DNA of 34,393 nucleotides from Lachnospiraceae bacterium (GTDB lineage Bacteria; Bacillota; Clostridia; Lachnospirales; Lachnospiraceae): NCBI GenBank assembly GCA_022797375.1, contig JAAWKM010000023.1, positions 1 to 34,393 of the forward strand, read 5' to 3'. Shown piece by piece: positions 1 to 9,443 of this stretch (position 1 is its first letter; each line of letters starts with the position of its first letter). The notes under the pieces were generated by a model. It saw only the letters and a program-made list of their open reading frames with translations, ran no database searches and was not told where the DNA came from. The position numbers and the translations under genes were made by a program.

Positions 1-8
1 GGCACATA

Positions 9-60
9 AAGCCCCTGTGCCCCAAAAGAAACTTATGTTTCTTCTGCCACACAGGGGCTT
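9..60. repeat. Two-tier hairpin at window start
   Basis: An 11-bp perfect stem (AAGCCCCTGTG at 9-19 with CACAGGGGCTT at 50-60) encloses a second 7-bp stem (26-32 with 37-43, loop TTAT). No T-run follows, so it is not a standard intrinsic terminator on the plus strand. It could be the end of an upstream transcript or part of a dispersed repeat that ended the contig. Confidence 0.6.
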
Positions 61-111
61 AAATGCCGGCGGGGTTAAAGTGCACCTGTCATGGAATAAC
101 AAAGCCCTGGC

Positions 112-214
112 ATATGGAACCTGCTGTCTTCAGGCAAAATGAATAATATAACTGGAAACTGTTAATTTTATTATTCTGGTTTTTATTATAAATTTGCAGT
201 GGCAGGTTCCATAT
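112..214. repeat. 13-bp terminal inverted repeats, MITE-like
   Basis: ATATGGAACCTGC at 112-124 is repeated as its exact reverse complement at 202-214, with about 77 AT-rich bases between that have no coding potential. The size and ends resemble a small non-autonomous mobile element. I see no convincing target duplication, so it may equally be a long hairpin. The rest of 1-549 holds the other repeats listed here and the proB promoter; there is no gene. Confidence 0.45.
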
Positions 215-273
215 ATTATAAAACCGCATTTATTTCATTTGCTGCAATATAAATAATACCGCAGTATCTCCTG

Positions 274-445
274 TCTGCCAGCACAGGATAACTGGAAGTA
301 GTGTGAAAAATGATTCTAAGACAGCAAAAAACGCTGTCTGGCAATTATTACAATTTCACACAAGAAAAATGCAAAAACAGCATTTTTCATTACTATTTGT
401 GCCGTGCTTTGCACGGCATGAAGATTTTTATGAAACAGACGCGTG
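274..445 (+). repeat. Short repeat apparently split by the triple-hairpin element
   Basis: The left half, 274-298 (TCTGCCAGCAcAGgATAAcTGGAAg), and the right half, 421-445 (TTTTTATGAAACAGACGcGTG), match the two halves of an uninterrupted repeat at 20711-20755. The triple-hairpin element sits exactly between them. GAAG occurs at both junctions (295-298 and 420-423) and could be a 4-bp target duplication, although a repeat that short can arise by chance. Confidence 0.5.
299..418 (+). repeat. Triple-hairpin dispersed repeat, copy 1
   Basis: Three structured parts lie in a row. An outer stem GTGTGAAA/TTTCACAC (301-308 with 354-361) encloses AGACAGC/GCTGTCT (319-325 with 333-339). Then comes GAAAAATGC/GCATTTTTC (364-372 with 380-388), then TGCCGTGC/GCACGGCA (400-407 with 411-418). 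Bases 299-393 recur at 34297-34393 with only about three substitutions, while single-stranded and paired parts are both kept. This is a repeat family, probably transcribed or mobilised as a structured unit. Confidence 0.85.
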
Positions 446-461
446 TTATATACTAAATATA

Positions 462-491
462 TTGGACTGGCATTAGTTGTTATGTTATAAT
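462..491 (+). promoter_or_regulatory. proB promoter
   Basis: TTGGAC at 462-467 and TATAAT at 486-491 are separated by 18 bases. TG stands one base before the -10 box, giving an extended -10. This predicts a leader of about 60 bases before proB. Confidence 0.6.
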
Positions 492-559
492 TAAAAACAT
501 GTCTGGAAGTTAATGATTTACATGCTGTTAAAACAATTTAAATATACTGGAGGCTAATA

Positions 560-1354
560 ATGAAAAAGATTAGTGAGAGAAAACGTATAGTAGTTAAAGT
601 AGGGACATCTACACTCACACATAAGACAGGACTGTTAAATATAAGGCGTGTCGGCCAGCTTGTCAGGACCCTTGCTGACCTGCATAATGCTGGACACGAG
701 GTGGTACTTGTTTCGAGTGGTGCAATGGGGCTTGGAATGGGGAAGCTTGGATTGCGTGAAAAACCAAAGGATACACCTGGCAAACAGGCATGTGCTGCTG
801 TGGGGCAATGTGAACTTATGTATATGTATGACAATTTATTTGCTGGTTATAGTGTAACAGTTGCACAGATGCTGCTTACTAAGTATATACTGCTTGAAGA
901 CAGGAGGCCTAATGTTGAAAATGCAATGGAGCGTTTAATTTCACAGAGGGTCATACCTGTTATAAATGAGAATGATACAGTTGCTATTGATGAGCTGGAG
1001 CTTGAAGTAGGGGAAAATGATTCACTTGCTGCTATAGTTGCAACAATTGCGAAAGCAGACCTGCTAATTATAATGTCTGATATAGATGGCCTTTATGATA
1101 AAGACCCACATAGAGAAGAGGATGCAAAGTTTATACATGTTGTACATGAAATAACAGAGGATATAAAGGCACTTGCTGGTGGTGTTACTACTAAATTTGG
1201 TACAGGTGGCATGGTGACAAAGATTAATGCAGTGGAAATTGCATATGAAGCTGGAATAGATGTGGTAATAATGAATGGAAAAAGACCAGAGAAATTATAT
1301 GACCTTTTTGATGATAAGGATGTAGGCACATTGTTTTGTTGTGGCAAAGAATAA
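560..1354 (+). CDS. proB: Glutamate 5-kinase
   Basis: ProB phosphorylates L-glutamate with ATP to glutamyl 5-phosphate, the first and feedback-controlled step of proline synthesis in the cytoplasm. The 264 residues form a single amino-acid kinase fold. The N-terminal VVKVGTSTL nucleotide loop, VLVSSGAMGLG, the substrate motif VIPVINENDTVA near residue 130, and LLIIMSDIDGLYDKDP are all present. The C-terminal PUA domain of E. coli ProB is absent, which is normal for the short clostridial form. TGGAGG lies six bases before the ATG. The usual partner proA (glutamyl phosphate reductase) does not follow; the next gene is an unrelated SUKH-like one, so ProA must be encoded elsewhere. Confidence 0.95.
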   Translation: MKKISERKRIVVKVGTSTLTHKTGLLNIRRVGQLVRTLADLHNAGHEVVLVSSGAMGLGMGKLGLREKPKDTPGKQACAAVGQCELMYMYDNLFAGYSVTVAQMLLTKYILLEDRRPNVENAMERLISQRVIPVINENDTVAIDELELEVGENDSLAAIVATIAKADLLIIMSDIDGLYDKDPHREEDAKFIHVVHEITEDIKALAGGVTTKFGTGGMVTKINAVEIAYEAGIDVVIMNGKRPEKLYDLFDDKDVGTLFCCGKE

Positions 1355-1469
1355 ACATAGCAGTGGTGTTATGATATATAACAAAATTAAAGTATAGTAT
1401 AAATCCAGAAATTAAAAGTGCAGAAAGTTGCTTATACGCGGAAGGAAGTGCAGGAATGGAGGGGATAAT

Positions 1470-2249
1470 ATGTCATTAAATTATAATATTACAGCAGGCC
1501 AGGTTCTTAGGATACTTGGTTATGATAATCCGGAAAGCAGAAAATTCCTTGATGGGATTGAGGAAGAATATAATATAAAACTTCCAGCTGTTTTATGTGA
1601 TTTTTATAAGGCGGCATATAACTGTCCGTTATTATCAACGGCAGATATATGGACGGAGGAGTTTTGTACTTTATATGAAGTAATAGAAGAACAAATTGAA
1701 GAATTTGAAGAGGAGTATAAAGATAATCCAGAAGAAGGTGCAGATGATGAGTATTATATGTTTTCACAGTCTTTGGCAAAAATACCAAGAAATGAGTGGC
1801 AGGGACATGCCGCAAATTATCTTGAGATAGGCGGTGATTATGGTGCAGGTGTTATTAATTATGGTATATGTACAGATGATTTAGATAAAGAAGACCCTCC
1901 TGTTTACTATCTTAGTGAAGGTTATGAGATGACAGAATGGAAACTTTTGTGTAATACATTATCAGAGTATTTTATGCTTGTGTTATGTGATACGCTTTTA
2001 TGCAGGCAATACAGAACTGCATGGAAAACGCTAAATGAAAATGGATGGGACTATAATATATACGAGTCTGATGAAATAGAGGAAATGGCTGAAGAAATGG
2101 GAATAGATTTGTCTACATTGAAACCGCAGGTGCTTTCATGGGGCAAGGTAACATGTGGTTATGATGAGGAAAGAAAAATGATAGTAGTAGCATGTGTTGA
2201 TGATAATTATAAATCACCTTTTGTGGTAGGGACTATTTCTAAAAAATAA
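1470..2249 (+). CDS. SUKH/SMI1-KNR4-like protein
   Basis: This is a 259-residue acidic cytoplasmic protein with no signal peptide or membrane segment. The N-terminal third has the SUKH-type pattern (EEEYNIKLPAVLCDFYKAAYNCPLL), followed by a very acidic stretch (EEQIEEFEEEY) and a later LEIGGDYGAGVINYGI strand region. Many SUKH proteins are immunity proteins for polymorphic toxins in Gram-positive bacteria, but others are housekeeping regulators. No toxin gene is next to it, so an immunity role is only inferred. The start is set at 1470 because GGAGGGG stands just upstream; the track's 1428 start has no such site. It sits between proB and ridA with separate leaders. Confidence 0.7.
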   Translation: MSLNYNITAGQVLRILGYDNPESRKFLDGIEEEYNIKLPAVLCDFYKAAYNCPLLSTADIWTEEFCTLYEVIEEQIEEFEEEYKDNPEEGADDEYYMFSQSLAKIPRNEWQGHAANYLEIGGDYGAGVINYGICTDDLDKEDPPVYYLSEGYEMTEWKLLCNTLSEYFMLVLCDTLLCRQYRTAWKTLNENGWDYNIYESDEIEEMAEEMGIDLSTLKPQVLSWGKVTCGYDEERKMIVVACVDDNYKSPFVVGTISKK

Positions 2250-2255
2250 TGATAC

Positions 2256-2280
2256 TTGGAAATTTATAAAACAGACGTGG
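2256..2280 (+). repeat. Copy of the TTGGAAATTTATAAAACAGACG repeat
   Basis: The bases TTGGAAATTTATAAAACAGACGTGG directly after the SUKH-like gene match the right part of the repeats at 20729-20755 and 421-445. It is shorter and lacks the TCTGCCAGCA half. No T-run follows, so a terminator role is not supported. Confidence 0.5.
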
Positions 2281-2317
2281 CAGATTAGAAATAAATGGTA
2301 GATTTCTTATAAAAATA

Positions 2318-2326
2318 TGTTATAAT
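2318..2326 (+). promoter_or_regulatory. ridA extended -10 promoter
   Basis: TGT-TATAAT forms an extended -10 element, the same ATGTTATAAT string as in the proB promoter. The -35 region (near 2299) is only weakly like the consensus. Confidence 0.45.
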
Positions 2327-2391
2327 GGAATGCAATGGCGGTTTATAGTTATAATAATATTAATAATAGTTATAGAAAGGAAAGAAAATTT

Positions 2392-2769
2392 ATGAAAAAT
2401 ATAATCAAGACAGATAAAGCACCAGCAGCTATTGGACCATATTCACAGGCAGTTGAAGTAAATGGAATGGTGTATACATCAGGTGTAATACCTGTTGACC
2501 CTGCAACTGGTGAAATTACAGGCAGTACAGCAGCTGACCAGGCAGAGCAGGTGTTTTCAAATCTTAAGAGTTTAATTGAAGCATCAGGGACTACTATGGA
2601 AAATATAATTAAAACAGTTGTATTTTTAAAAGATATGGAGGATTTTGCCGGTGTAAACGGGGTTTATGCTAAGTATTTCCCACAGCCTTATCCTGCAAGG
2701 TCATGTGTTGAGGTGGCAAGGCTTCCTAAAGATGTTATGCTTGAAGTTGAGGCAATAGCTGTAAAATAA
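2392..2769 (+). CDS. ridA: RidA family enamine/imine deaminase
   Basis: RidA hydrolyses the reactive 2-aminoacrylate and related enamines released by PLP enzymes such as serine/threonine dehydratase, protecting other PLP enzymes; it works as a cytoplasmic trimer. The protein has the family's usual length, 125 residues. It has the N-terminal APAAIGPYSQAV motif, VYTSGVIPVDPATGEI, and the C-terminal YPARSCVEVARLPKD with the active-site arginine, then LEVEAIAVK with the conserved glutamate. The start at 2392 is preceded by GAAAGGAAAG; the upstream in-frame codons from 2335 are Asn/Tyr-rich and look like leader. It appears monocistronic. Confidence 0.93.
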   Translation: MKNIIKTDKAPAAIGPYSQAVEVNGMVYTSGVIPVDPATGEITGSTAADQAEQVFSNLKSLIEASGTTMENIIKTVVFLKDMEDFAGVNGVYAKYFPQPYPARSCVEVARLPKDVMLEVEAIAVK

Positions 2770-2968
2770 ATAGTACCTGGTGTAGTTTATGCATACATTT
2801 TCTACGCAGACCGGCGTAATAAGCTTTGCTTCTCTATAATAGTAGAATATTCTATATACGTAGAAAGAAACTTAATAATTTACCTGCCTTTTAGGCACTA
2901 TATGCCATATTTCCAAAAAAATGCGCTAAAACAGGAGATTTTTTGTTAAATTTATGTTAAAAGAGGTG
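2770..2968. other. Intergenic region with hairpins
   Basis: No gene is seen between ridA and the promoter of the next gene. It holds an 8-bp inverted repeat TTTCTACG/CGTAGAAA (2799-2806 with 2859-2866) around a small palindrome TAGAATATTCTA, and a TGCC-TTTTA-GGCA stem near 2885. None has a proper terminator T-run. Confidence 0.4.
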
Positions 2969-2997
2969 TTGACAAATAATACTGGCGTTGCTATAAT
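2969..2997 (+). promoter_or_regulatory. Consensus sigma-A promoter for the NlpC/P60 gene
   Basis: A perfect TTGACA (2969-2974), a 17-base spacer and a perfect TATAAT (2992-2997) lie upstream. The leader to the start codon is about 120 bases. Such a strong promoter suggests high, largely constitutive expression of the cell-wall enzyme. Confidence 0.85.
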
Positions 2998-3122
2998 TGG
3001 TTTTGCAATGTAATAGATTTGTAATAATTATTCTATTTATTTGACAATATTTATGTTTAATGAAGAAAGTACAGTAAATTTATATTAAATTGATTATAGG
3101 AAGAAACTAATTGGAGGTAATT

Positions 3123-4565
3123 ATGGTTAAGACACATTGGGTTAAACGTGCTGCTGTATTAGGAACTGCAATGACATTATCACTTGCGTGCTGTAATATA
3201 CCAGGTGCACCAGCAGCAAGTGCAACAGCAGTTTGCCAGGAAACAGAAATAGCAGGTATTTCATTGTCTTTAGATAAGTATTATTCTACAAATTTTGTTG
3301 AAAGGGCTGTTCCGGAAAGTGATACCAGTACAGTATTACCGGAAACATCATCTGAACCAGCATCAACTGCTGGACCGGTATCTGCGTCAAAGACAGAGAA
3401 AACAAGCCAGGCCAGAAAAAGTGTAACAAAAAAGAAAACTAATACACACAAGGTTTCAGAACGCTGGAAGACAACAGGTATATCAATAGCTGATAATTAT
3501 GTTAATATCCGCAGGCATCCACGTATAAAGGACTCAAAGGTTATAGGTAAATTGTACAGAGGTTCAGCAGCCAGGATAATCCGTACATGTAAAGGTGGAT
3601 GGGTACAGATAGATTCAGGCGGATTTAAAGGTTATATAAAGAAAGAATTTCTTGCAACAGGTGCTGAAGCAGAAAAGCTTGCAGACAAGTATGGTACTAA
3701 ATACATAACAGTTAAGGAAGGCACAATTACACTTAATGTAAGGTCAAGGACAAGTACAAAGTCAACAATTGTCACACAGATTCCAGAAGAGGAAAGGTTT
3801 TATGTAGAAAAGTTATGTGGTGACAACTGGGTAAGGATTTCAATAGATGATGGCAGGGGATATGTTGCCAAAGAATTTGTTAATGTAAGAGTAAGGTTTA
3901 AGAAAGCTGTTTCTATGAAGGAAGAACGTGCAAGGGCACGTGCAAAAGCAGCAGCAGAAAGAGCAGAGCAGGAAAGGCTCCGGGCACTTGCAGCAGAGAG
4001 GGCAGCAGCCAGTGAAAGTTCATCAAGCAGCAGCAGTTCATCATCAGGAAGCAGCTCATCAAGCAGTTATAGCTCATCAAGCAGCAGTTCGTCATCAGGA
4101 AGCAGTTCATCAAGCAGCCATAGTTCATCAAGCAGTAGTTCATCAAGTAGCAGCAGTTCATCATCAGGAAGCTCTTCATCAGGAAGCAGCTCAAATTATG
4201 GCAGCAGTACAGGGGCACAGATAGCAGCATATGCGCAGAAGTTTGTTGGTAATAAGTATGTATATGGCGGTACAAGCCTTACAAACGGAACAGACTGTTC
4301 AGGGTTTACAATGAGTGTATATGCACAGTTTGGATATAGTATTCCAAGAACTTCAAGTGCCCAGTCAACATATGGTACAAGTGTAAGTTTGTCTAATTTA
4401 CAGGCAGGAGACTTAGTATTCTATAAAAATGGCAGTTCAGTAGGACATGTTGGCATGTATATTGGCGGTGGTTCAATAGTCCATGCAAGTAATGAAAGAG
4501 ATGGAATTAAGATTTCAGATATGTATTACAGACAGCCATGTGGTGCAAGAAGAATAGTTGGCTAA
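3123..4565 (+). CDS. Secreted NlpC/P60 endopeptidase with two SH3b domains
   Basis: This is a predicted peptidoglycan peptidase of 480 residues that cuts stem peptides outside the cell. A signal peptide covers residues 1 to about 30 (KRAAVLGTAMTLSLACC then Ala-rich). Two bacterial SH3 wall-binding domains follow, around 115-180 (VNIRRHPRIKDSKVIGKLYRG) and 195-260 (LNVRSRTSTKSTIVTQI). Then come a charged Ala/Glu/Arg helix and a Ser/Gly linker at about 297-362. The C-terminal NlpC/P60 domain carries Cys392 in GTDCSGF and His442 in GHVGMYIG. All domains are complete. The start at 3123 follows GGAGG; the track start at 3111 is a TTG inside that ribosome site. It is a single-gene unit between a consensus promoter and a strong terminator, probably for cell separation or wall turnover. 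Confidence 0.92.
   Translation: MVKTHWVKRAAVLGTAMTLSLACCNIPGAPAASATAVCQETEIAGISLSLDKYYSTNFVERAVPESDTSTVLPETSSEPASTAGPVSASKTEKTSQARKSVTKKKTNTHKVSERWKTTGISIADNYVNIRRHPRIKDSKVIGKLYRGSAARIIRTCKGGWVQIDSGGFKGYIKKEFLATGAEAEKLADKYGTKYITVKEGTITLNVRSRTSTKSTIVTQIPEEERFYVEKLCGDNWVRISIDDGRGYVAKEFVNVRVRFKKAVSMKEERARARAKAAAERAEQERLRALAAERAAASESSSSSSSSSSGSSSSSSYSSSSSSSSSGSSSSSSHSSSSSSSSSSSSSSSGSSSSGSSSNYGSSTGAQIAAYAQKFVGNKYVYGGTSLTNGTDCSGFTMSVYAQFGYSIPRTSSAQSTYGTSVSLSNLQAGDLVFYKNGSSVGHVGMYIGGGSIVHASNERDGIKISDMYYRQPCGARRIVG
4016..4206 (+). repeat. Ser-codon microsatellite encoding the linker
   Basis: AGC, AGT and TCA codons alternate with occasional GGA, TAT and CAT, giving blocks such as AGCAGTTCATCATCAGGAAGCAGC that recur roughly every 45-60 bases. 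The encoded stretch is about 65 residues of almost only Ser and Gly. Units are imperfect but similar enough for slipped-strand or recombination-based length change that would keep the frame. Confidence 0.85.
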
Positions 4566-4588
4566 TATAATATTAATAATAAATATAT

Positions 4589-4618
4589 GCCGGGAGAGAT
4601 TCTCCCGGCTTTAGTTTT
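4589..4618 (+). terminator. Intrinsic terminator of the NlpC/P60 gene
   Basis: A perfect 9-bp GC-rich stem GCCGGGAGA/TCTCCCGGC with loop GAT is followed by TTTAGTTTT. Confidence 0.9.
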
Positions 4619-4650
4619 CGGTTAAAATAATATGCAAGGGAGAAATGAAA

Positions 4651-5355
4651 ATGGCAGGGACAATGGTTCATCTTGTAATAGCAGATATACTGGCACAGGA
4701 ATGGGCAGGGACAGAAATTATTACACCATATGGCAGTGTTATGGTGGAATATGATTATTTTATAGCAGGAAATATATGTCCGGATGGAATTATGGCACGT
4801 AAAGGCTACGTAAGGGAAATGAAAAAGCATACACATTTCAGGGATAATATCAATGATGGTGATTTCCATAAAAAAGAAAACATTGCACTTTTCCATAAGA
4901 GGCTGGAAAGTTTTATGAAAAACAGTTTTAACAGCTTTAAAACAGACAGTGAAAGAAGTCTTTATCTGGGCTACTGGGTGCATATGCTGGCAGATGAAAT
5001 GTTTGTTGTGCAGATACGTCCAGAATTTTTAAGAAATATTTCCATAACAGGACTTACAGAAAAAAATATGGAAACTTTTAAATATTTTAGCATGGATGTT
5101 GATATGGTGGATTTCCGGATTGTTAACCAGTATGAGGGAATTCAGAGAATATACAATGCATTATCAGAAATAAAGCCATATAAAATAAGCGGGATGGTAA
5201 CAGAAGATGAACTTACAGACAGCCGTAACTGGATTTTACAATACTTTTTTGAAACAGAGCATACTGGAATAACAGAGCCTGTGTATATATCATATAACAG
5301 GATGATTGAATTTATTAAAGATGCTGCCAGTAAAATATCTGGTAGTTTCAAATAA
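4651..5355 (+). CDS. Zinc-dependent phospholipase C family protein
   Basis: The 234-residue protein starts GTMVHLVIADIL and continues with YFIAGNICPDGIMAR, KKHTHFRD and LGYWVHMLADEMF. These His/Asp-rich helices are the metal-binding signature of the zinc-dependent phospholipase C (PLC/P1 nuclease) fold. No signal peptide is seen, unlike the secreted Clostridium alpha toxin, so this is probably the intracellular all-helical hydrolase family common in Clostridia, whose substrate is unknown. The start at 4651 is chosen because AAGGGAG lies about eight bases before it; the ATG at 4645 is too close to that site. It follows a terminator and faces gdhA across a shared hairpin. Confidence 0.75.
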   Translation: MAGTMVHLVIADILAQEWAGTEIITPYGSVMVEYDYFIAGNICPDGIMARKGYVREMKKHTHFRDNINDGDFHKKENIALFHKRLESFMKNSFNSFKTDSERSLYLGYWVHMLADEMFVVQIRPEFLRNISITGLTEKNMETFKYFSMDVDMVDFRIVNQYEGIQRIYNALSEIKPYKISGMVTEDELTDSRNWILQYFFETEHTGITEPVYISYNRMIEFIKDAASKISGSFK

Positions 5356-5395
5356 CTGCCATTACATCTGCTGTAGATGCAATGGCAGTTAAAAT
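5353..5395. terminator. Bidirectional terminator between convergent genes
   Basis: TAACTGCCATT (5353-5363) pairs with AATGGCAGTTA (5381-5391). A second 5-bp stem CATCT/AGATG sits inside, with single-base bulges. A/T-rich flanks on both sides suit termination of both the phospholipase-like gene and the convergent gdhA. Confidence 0.65.
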
Positions 5396-5439
5396 ATTAC
5401 AAGGCAGGACAGTATATCTGCCTGTGTTATTTATTGTTA

Positions 5440-7160
<1,721 letters not shown>

Positions 7161-7169
7161 TATTTAACC

Positions 7170-7277
7170 GTTATCATCATAATCAGAAAGTGAAAACTTT
7201 CTACTCCCACCCTATTATACGCTGGATAACGTAAGTTATCCGACAAAAAGAGCCTTCCCGGGCTCTTTTTGTTTTTT
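7170..7277 (+). ncRNA. Candidate small RNA: two GNRA hairpins plus terminator
   Basis: Three hairpins occur in 86 bases. AGAAAGT-GAAA-ACTTTCT is at 7185-7202. GGATAAC-GTAA-GTTATCC is at 7224-7241. AAAAAGAGCC-TTCCCG-GGCTCTTTTT is at 7245-7270, followed by GTTTTTT. The first two have perfect 7-bp stems closed by GNRA-type tetraloops, a mark of structured RNA. No ORF ends nearby on the plus strand, so the terminator lacks an obvious mRNA. The 5' end is a guess from a weak promoter at 7136-7164. It could instead be the 3' part of a longer RNA. Confidence 0.45.
7245..7277 (+). terminator. Strong intrinsic terminator
   Basis: A 10-bp perfect stem AAAAAGAGCC/GGCTCTTTTT with a 6-base loop is followed by GTTTTTT. 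It stands 174 bases before the HAD phosphatase gene. Confidence 0.9.
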
Positions 7278-7450
7278 ACAAGAAAATTTTTATAGCAAGC
7301 CAGACAGGTATATGTTATAACTATATTGGTTAATTGTTAATATACAGACAGGTATATGTAAAAGGAATTATATGCAGAACACATAATGTATAAGTTTTTG
7401 TATTTTTATAATATAATTGCTGTCTGTAAGATATAAGGAGAAATAACTTT

Positions 7451-8104
7451 ATGTCATGGAAATATATATTATTTGATTTAGATGGGACTATTACCGATTC
7501 ACATGATGGTATTATTAATTGTATTAAATATGCACTTGGCGAAATGGGGTATGACATACCATGTAATGAAGAACTTTATAGATATATTGGACCGCCGCTT
7601 TATAAGGGCTTCCAGGATATTGCAGGCATGGGGCGGGAAGAGGCTTTAAGGGCGGCTGCCATATACCGCAGTAAATATAGTGTTACAGGGCTTTTTGAAA
7701 ACAAGCCATATGATGGTATAGAGGAAGTACTTAAGGTTTTAAAGGAACATGGCAAGATAATAATGCTTGCAACTTCCAAGCCAGAAGAATACGCTGTCAG
7801 GATTTTAGAACATTTTAATCTTTCCAGGTATTTTGACGGGATTACAGGAGGCGCTATTGATGGAAGCCATAATGACAAGGATATTATTATAGAAAAAAGT
7901 ATTTTAAGACTGGGTTTGTCTTCTTATGATAAATCTAATATAATAATGGTTGGTGACAGGAAATATGATATAATTGGCGCTAAGGCATGTGGGATAACAT
8001 CAGCGGGGGTTTATTATGGGTTTGCAAAGGAAGGTGAGCTGGAAGCTTCTGGAGCGGATTATATAATAAATACAGTTAGTGAAATAACAGATTTATTGCT
8101 TTAA
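7451..8104 (+). CDS. HAD superfamily phosphatase, phosphoglycolate phosphatase-like
   Basis: This 217-residue cytoplasmic hydrolase has HAD motif I LFDLDGTITDS at residues 7-17, a four-helix cap, motif II IIMLATSKPEE near 115, the motif III lysine region (HNDKDIIIEKSI), and motif IV MVGDRKYDIIGAKACG near 175. This layout is that of the PGP/Gph/PpaX subgroup, which removes phosphate from small phosphorylated metabolites such as phosphoglycolate or pyrophosphate. The exact substrate cannot be read from sequence. AAGGAGA stands ten bases before the ATG. It is probably transcribed from its own promoter after the hairpin region. Confidence 0.88.
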   Translation: MSWKYILFDLDGTITDSHDGIINCIKYALGEMGYDIPCNEELYRYIGPPLYKGFQDIAGMGREEALRAAAIYRSKYSVTGLFENKPYDGIEEVLKVLKEHGKIIMLATSKPEEYAVRILEHFNLSRYFDGITGGAIDGSHNDKDIIIEKSILRLGLSSYDKSNIIMVGDRKYDIIGAKACGITSAGVYYGFAKEGELEASGADYIINTVSEITDLLL

Positions 8105-8247
8105 ATATTATAATGTAATATAATTTGTATTAAATATTAATGTTTTGGCAGAAAATGTGACCGGGTTATGGGCAGGCAGTAAGGCAGATTGCAGATATCA
8201 TTTGACTGGCAGCGGAAATATAGAATTAGCATTGATGGAGGATTATT

Positions 8248-9363
8248 ATGACAGGGAAGAATAATGTAAACCAGGCAGGCGGGAAATCTAAAAATACTAA
8301 AAAAATAATTATAATTGCAGCAGCGTGTGTTATGTTGTTCCTGGCAGGTTTGGCATCAGGGCTTTTAGCACCTTCTGTAAAGGAAAAAATTGATAATATA
8401 TCAGGTAATAAATTTAATGTAAAAGAATATATAGATGTGGGTGATTATAAATCGCTTAATGTTTCAATTGCAGTTACGCAGGATGATATAGATTTAGAAA
8501 TTGATGATTTAAGGGAACAATATAAAATTTATGAACAGCTCGATGGAACTGTTGCAGATGGTGATACGGTATATGCAGATATTGTTGGATATGTTAACGG
8601 CAGAAGAGCAGATGATACATGTAGCACAGATTATGTGATTATTGGCTCAGGTGAATGGCTGGAAGGCTTTGAAGATGCATTAAAAGGGGTTAAGACAGGC
8701 ACTACAGCAGAATTTACAATACCAGTGCCTATGGGCACATATGGCAATAATGAAATAGATGGGCAGAATGTGAATTTTAAGGTAAAGGTGGAATATATTT
8801 GTGGTGATTCCATTGTTCCAGAATATACCGATGATTTTGTACAGTCTGTATCAGAATATAATACTACAGATGAATATAATGAGTACCTGCGCCAGAAACT
8901 TGCAAAGGAAAATGAAGCAGACAGAGGGGAATTTGCATGGACAGATTTTATGGAAATCTGCAATGTAATAAAATACCCTAAGGATATGATGGAAGAAGCG
9001 AGGAAAACTGTGTTACAGGGGTATTATGATATGGCTGTTGTGTATGGGTGCAATGAGGATGAAGTATTTTTGATGTTTGGCTATGATTCAGAAGAAGATT
9101 TCAGGAAAACCGATTTAGAAGAACTTGCACAGGATACAGTAAAGGAAAACCTTGCAGCGCAGGCACTGGCAGACCTTGAGGGGATATCTTATACAGAGGA
9201 AGAATATAATTCAGTTGTAGAGGAAGAATATTTCCCAGAAGAGAATTCTTCAAAAGAAGAATATGAGAAAAAGAACAGGCAGGCTTTAAAGGATGCTGCT
9301 CTTATGAAAGCTGTTAAAAAATGGCTTGCAGAAAATATTTCATTTGATACGGGTACAGAATAA
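8248..9363 (+). CDS. Membrane-anchored FKBP/trigger-factor-like foldase
   Basis: This is a 371-residue protein with one N-terminal membrane anchor (about residues 19-41, IIIIAAACVMLFLAGLASGLL) and no lipobox cysteine, so the bulk should lie outside the cell. Residues 65-100 (VTQDDIDLEIDDLREQY) resemble the trigger-factor arm. Residues 100-185 form an FKBP-type domain (DGDTVYADIVGYVNG, LEGFEDALKGVKTG, FTIPVP, VKVEYI). Residues 190-370 are the helical trigger-factor C-terminal type. I infer a peptidyl-prolyl isomerase/chaperone for secreted proteins, comparable in role to PrsA. GGAGG stands eight bases before the ATG. The next gene follows after a hairpin. Confidence 0.8.
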   Translation: MTGKNNVNQAGGKSKNTKKIIIIAAACVMLFLAGLASGLLAPSVKEKIDNISGNKFNVKEYIDVGDYKSLNVSIAVTQDDIDLEIDDLREQYKIYEQLDGTVADGDTVYADIVGYVNGRRADDTCSTDYVIIGSGEWLEGFEDALKGVKTGTTAEFTIPVPMGTYGNNEIDGQNVNFKVKVEYICGDSIVPEYTDDFVQSVSEYNTTDEYNEYLRQKLAKENEADRGEFAWTDFMEICNVIKYPKDMMEEARKTVLQGYYDMAVVYGCNEDEVFLMFGYDSEEDFRKTDLEELAQDTVKENLAAQALADLEGISYTEEEYNSVVEEEYFPEENSSKEEYEKKNRQALKDAALMKAVKKWLAENISFDTGTE

Positions 9364-9375
9364 TGAACGCTGCCC

Positions 9376-9408
9376 GTTACTATAGACGGCATAGCCGTGG
9401 ATAGTAAC
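9376..9408. repeat. Intercistronic stem-loop
   Basis: GTTACTAT/ATAGTAAC (9376-9383 with 9401-9408) encloses ACGGC-ATA-GCCGT. There is no T-run, so partial termination or mRNA protection is more likely than full termination. Confidence 0.55.
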
Positions 9409-9443
9409 TGATATCTGTATTTTACAGGAAGGGGTGGATATTT

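Noticed and set aside
560-1354. Broken proB because it lacks a PUA domain and proA
   Set aside because: Short ProB without PUA is a normal form in Clostridia, and proA is sometimes unlinked.
3913-4275. Open frames in other frames over the Ser linker
   Set aside because: They are products of the repeat read in other frames (Cys/Leu/Met or Gln/Ala/His strings).
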